A DNA stretch of 64,000 nt, taken from assembly GCF_002443255.2 (NCBI RefSeq), contig NW_019211457.1, positions 16,044,374 through 16,108,373 of the forward strand. The letters are read 5' to 3'. This document shows, in pieces, positions 62,880 through 64,000 of this stretch (the first letter of the stretch is position 1; each line of letters starts with the position of its first letter). Under the pieces are notes generated by a model. The model was given only the letters and a program-made list of their open reading frames with translations, did no database searches and was not told the origin of the DNA. Made by a program: the position numbers and the translations under genes. This DNA comes from Varroa destructor. Its lineage: Eukaryota; Arthropoda; Arachnida; Mesostigmata; Varroidae.

Positions 62880-64000
62880 AACATATTTTAGAGCACTTAT
62901 ACGGGGGTACGAGTTGGTTAATGTCAGAACCGCTGCTGTTCACCTCCGTACGGTCCCAGATCACACGAATCGTACGGGTTGCTTATACATAATTACAGTT
63001 CTCTGTATACTATCCACGGCATTCCTTTTTCATGTCGCAAATCCTTTTTTCACAGATCGCTCGCAATTAGTGGACGACGGGCGACATTACCATTGATTCA
63101 AAATGCCCGGGTCAATGACTGGCTGCTCGTTATACACGCGCAGATGGGCTAAACGATAGTACTTATTCAGAATCTATTATTACATATAATACAATCAGAA
63201 TCGATCGCCGATAGAGAACGCAATGCTTTGCTCAATAATTCTATATGAGTAGCATACAGCGTACAATAGCGAACTTGCACGACGAGCCACTTTCCCATCT
63301 ATGTCTCTGGTCATTAACTAAAAAAATGGGTCTGATTCAATTAAACTCACCATTTCCGAATAGGACACGGATGCCGGTCGCCGTTGCCCCATGAACAACT
63401 TTTATTCTTGGCATTGCGTCAAAATAAAAGCGAATTAATTCAAAGTACTATAAAGTAAAAACTACAACGCGCCATATATCCCGACTGCCGTCGTAAATTC
63501 TGAATAGAACCGGTAGCTTACGTAAAACAACACTTCGCCCGATCAGAAACGGGTCAGAAGTACGAAAGGCTTCTGATCTCATGTCGGCAGAACAACACGA
63601 CAATCAGCGAGCGGTTTGCGGTGCTTTTTTTTTCTTACTTTTTTGACACGCTGCCTTACCCCAGTCGACGCACTTGGGTCTGTTCCGTGAACGGCTAGTG
63701 GCCCACTGGCAACGCGCGCCGTCGCTATACGCCGATGTATAAAATGAAAGGCGACGCGTTCAAGGTCCATTCGATGAAGGGCACTCCCATCTCTAAATTA
63801 AGGATTACCAAAGTCTGTTCTTTTGAAATGCGCACAGCGGGAGGAGCGTGACGCGCGGCACGTACGTTTACCACTTTCAATAACAGTAGCAACAGATCAG
63901 AGCTGTAGAACAGAAGTAGACAACATTTCATATTTCAGAATTGACAAAAACTTAACAGGGCAGTTGCAGACATCGTTGCGTATCATTGTGATCGGTAATT
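62880..64000. other. No recognised gene
   Basis: Short frames only, including 63579-63770 and 63725-63931 on the - strand. A short T run lies near 63627. No domain, RNA gene or notable repeat is seen. Confidence 0.5.

Noticed and set aside
1..64000. CRISPR arrays, rRNA, intact tRNA, bacterial operons, phage or plasmid modules, antiviral defence systems
   Set aside because: No regularly spaced repeats, conserved RNA cores, ribosome-binding-site-led frames or recognisable prokaryotic proteins were seen on either strand.

Overview
The window reads as nuclear DNA of a multicellular eukaryote, most likely an invertebrate and possibly an arthropod; that placement is an inference. GC content is moderate (about 42% by eye) and CpG is not visibly depleted. 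Microsatellites and homopolymer tracts are scattered throughout, there are two 100-base assembly gaps, and there is no operon-like packing. I see no intact gene of a recognisable family, no rRNA, no intact tRNA, no CRISPR array and no bacterial or phage features. With stop codons at roughly 6% of triplets, the longest ATG frame free of gaps (164 codons at 55.1-55.6 kb) is about what chance gives in 64 kb. Frame length alone is therefore not evidence of coding here.

The most gene-like material falls into two classes. The first is a set of short frames that resemble pieces of Ty3/Gypsy-type retrotransposon pol. On the + strand these are at 51.2-51.5 kb (integrase-like) and 53.66-53.97 kb (reverse transcriptase/RNase H-like). 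On the - strand they are at 0.62-0.89, 4.81-5.0, 8.64-9.0, 40.78-41.02, 61.33-61.57 and 62.66-62.88 kb. Each match is short, broken by stops or deletions, and close to the chance level when taken alone. The 53.7 kb and 61.4 kb cases are the best because several motifs lie in order in one frame. If real, they are old dead insertions, not working elements.

The second class is possible host exons: a set with good splice signals at 50.32-50.68 kb, a possible terminal exon at 56.25-56.43 kb, and the 55.1 kb frame, which contains an in-frame donor-like site. All are on the + strand inside the GC-richer 50-56 kb stretch, so that stretch is the best place to look for a real transcript. No function can be given to any of them.

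The rest holds simple repeats and structured DNA. There is a perfect 28-bp palindrome at 13.28 kb and a 12-bp-stem hairpin at 51.76 kb. Further inverted repeats lie at 5.04, 12.17, 19.26, 37.6, 45.39, 56.71 and 58.12 kb. Other simple repeats are (GCC)9 at 19.37 kb, A27 at 25.42 kb, (TC)14 at 38.67 kb, poly-G runs of 15 and 16, and several TA and GT tracts. A tRNA-derived relic resembling tRNA-Pro lies on the - strand at 17.66-17.72 kb. Both gaps start immediately after TA-rich simple repeat.
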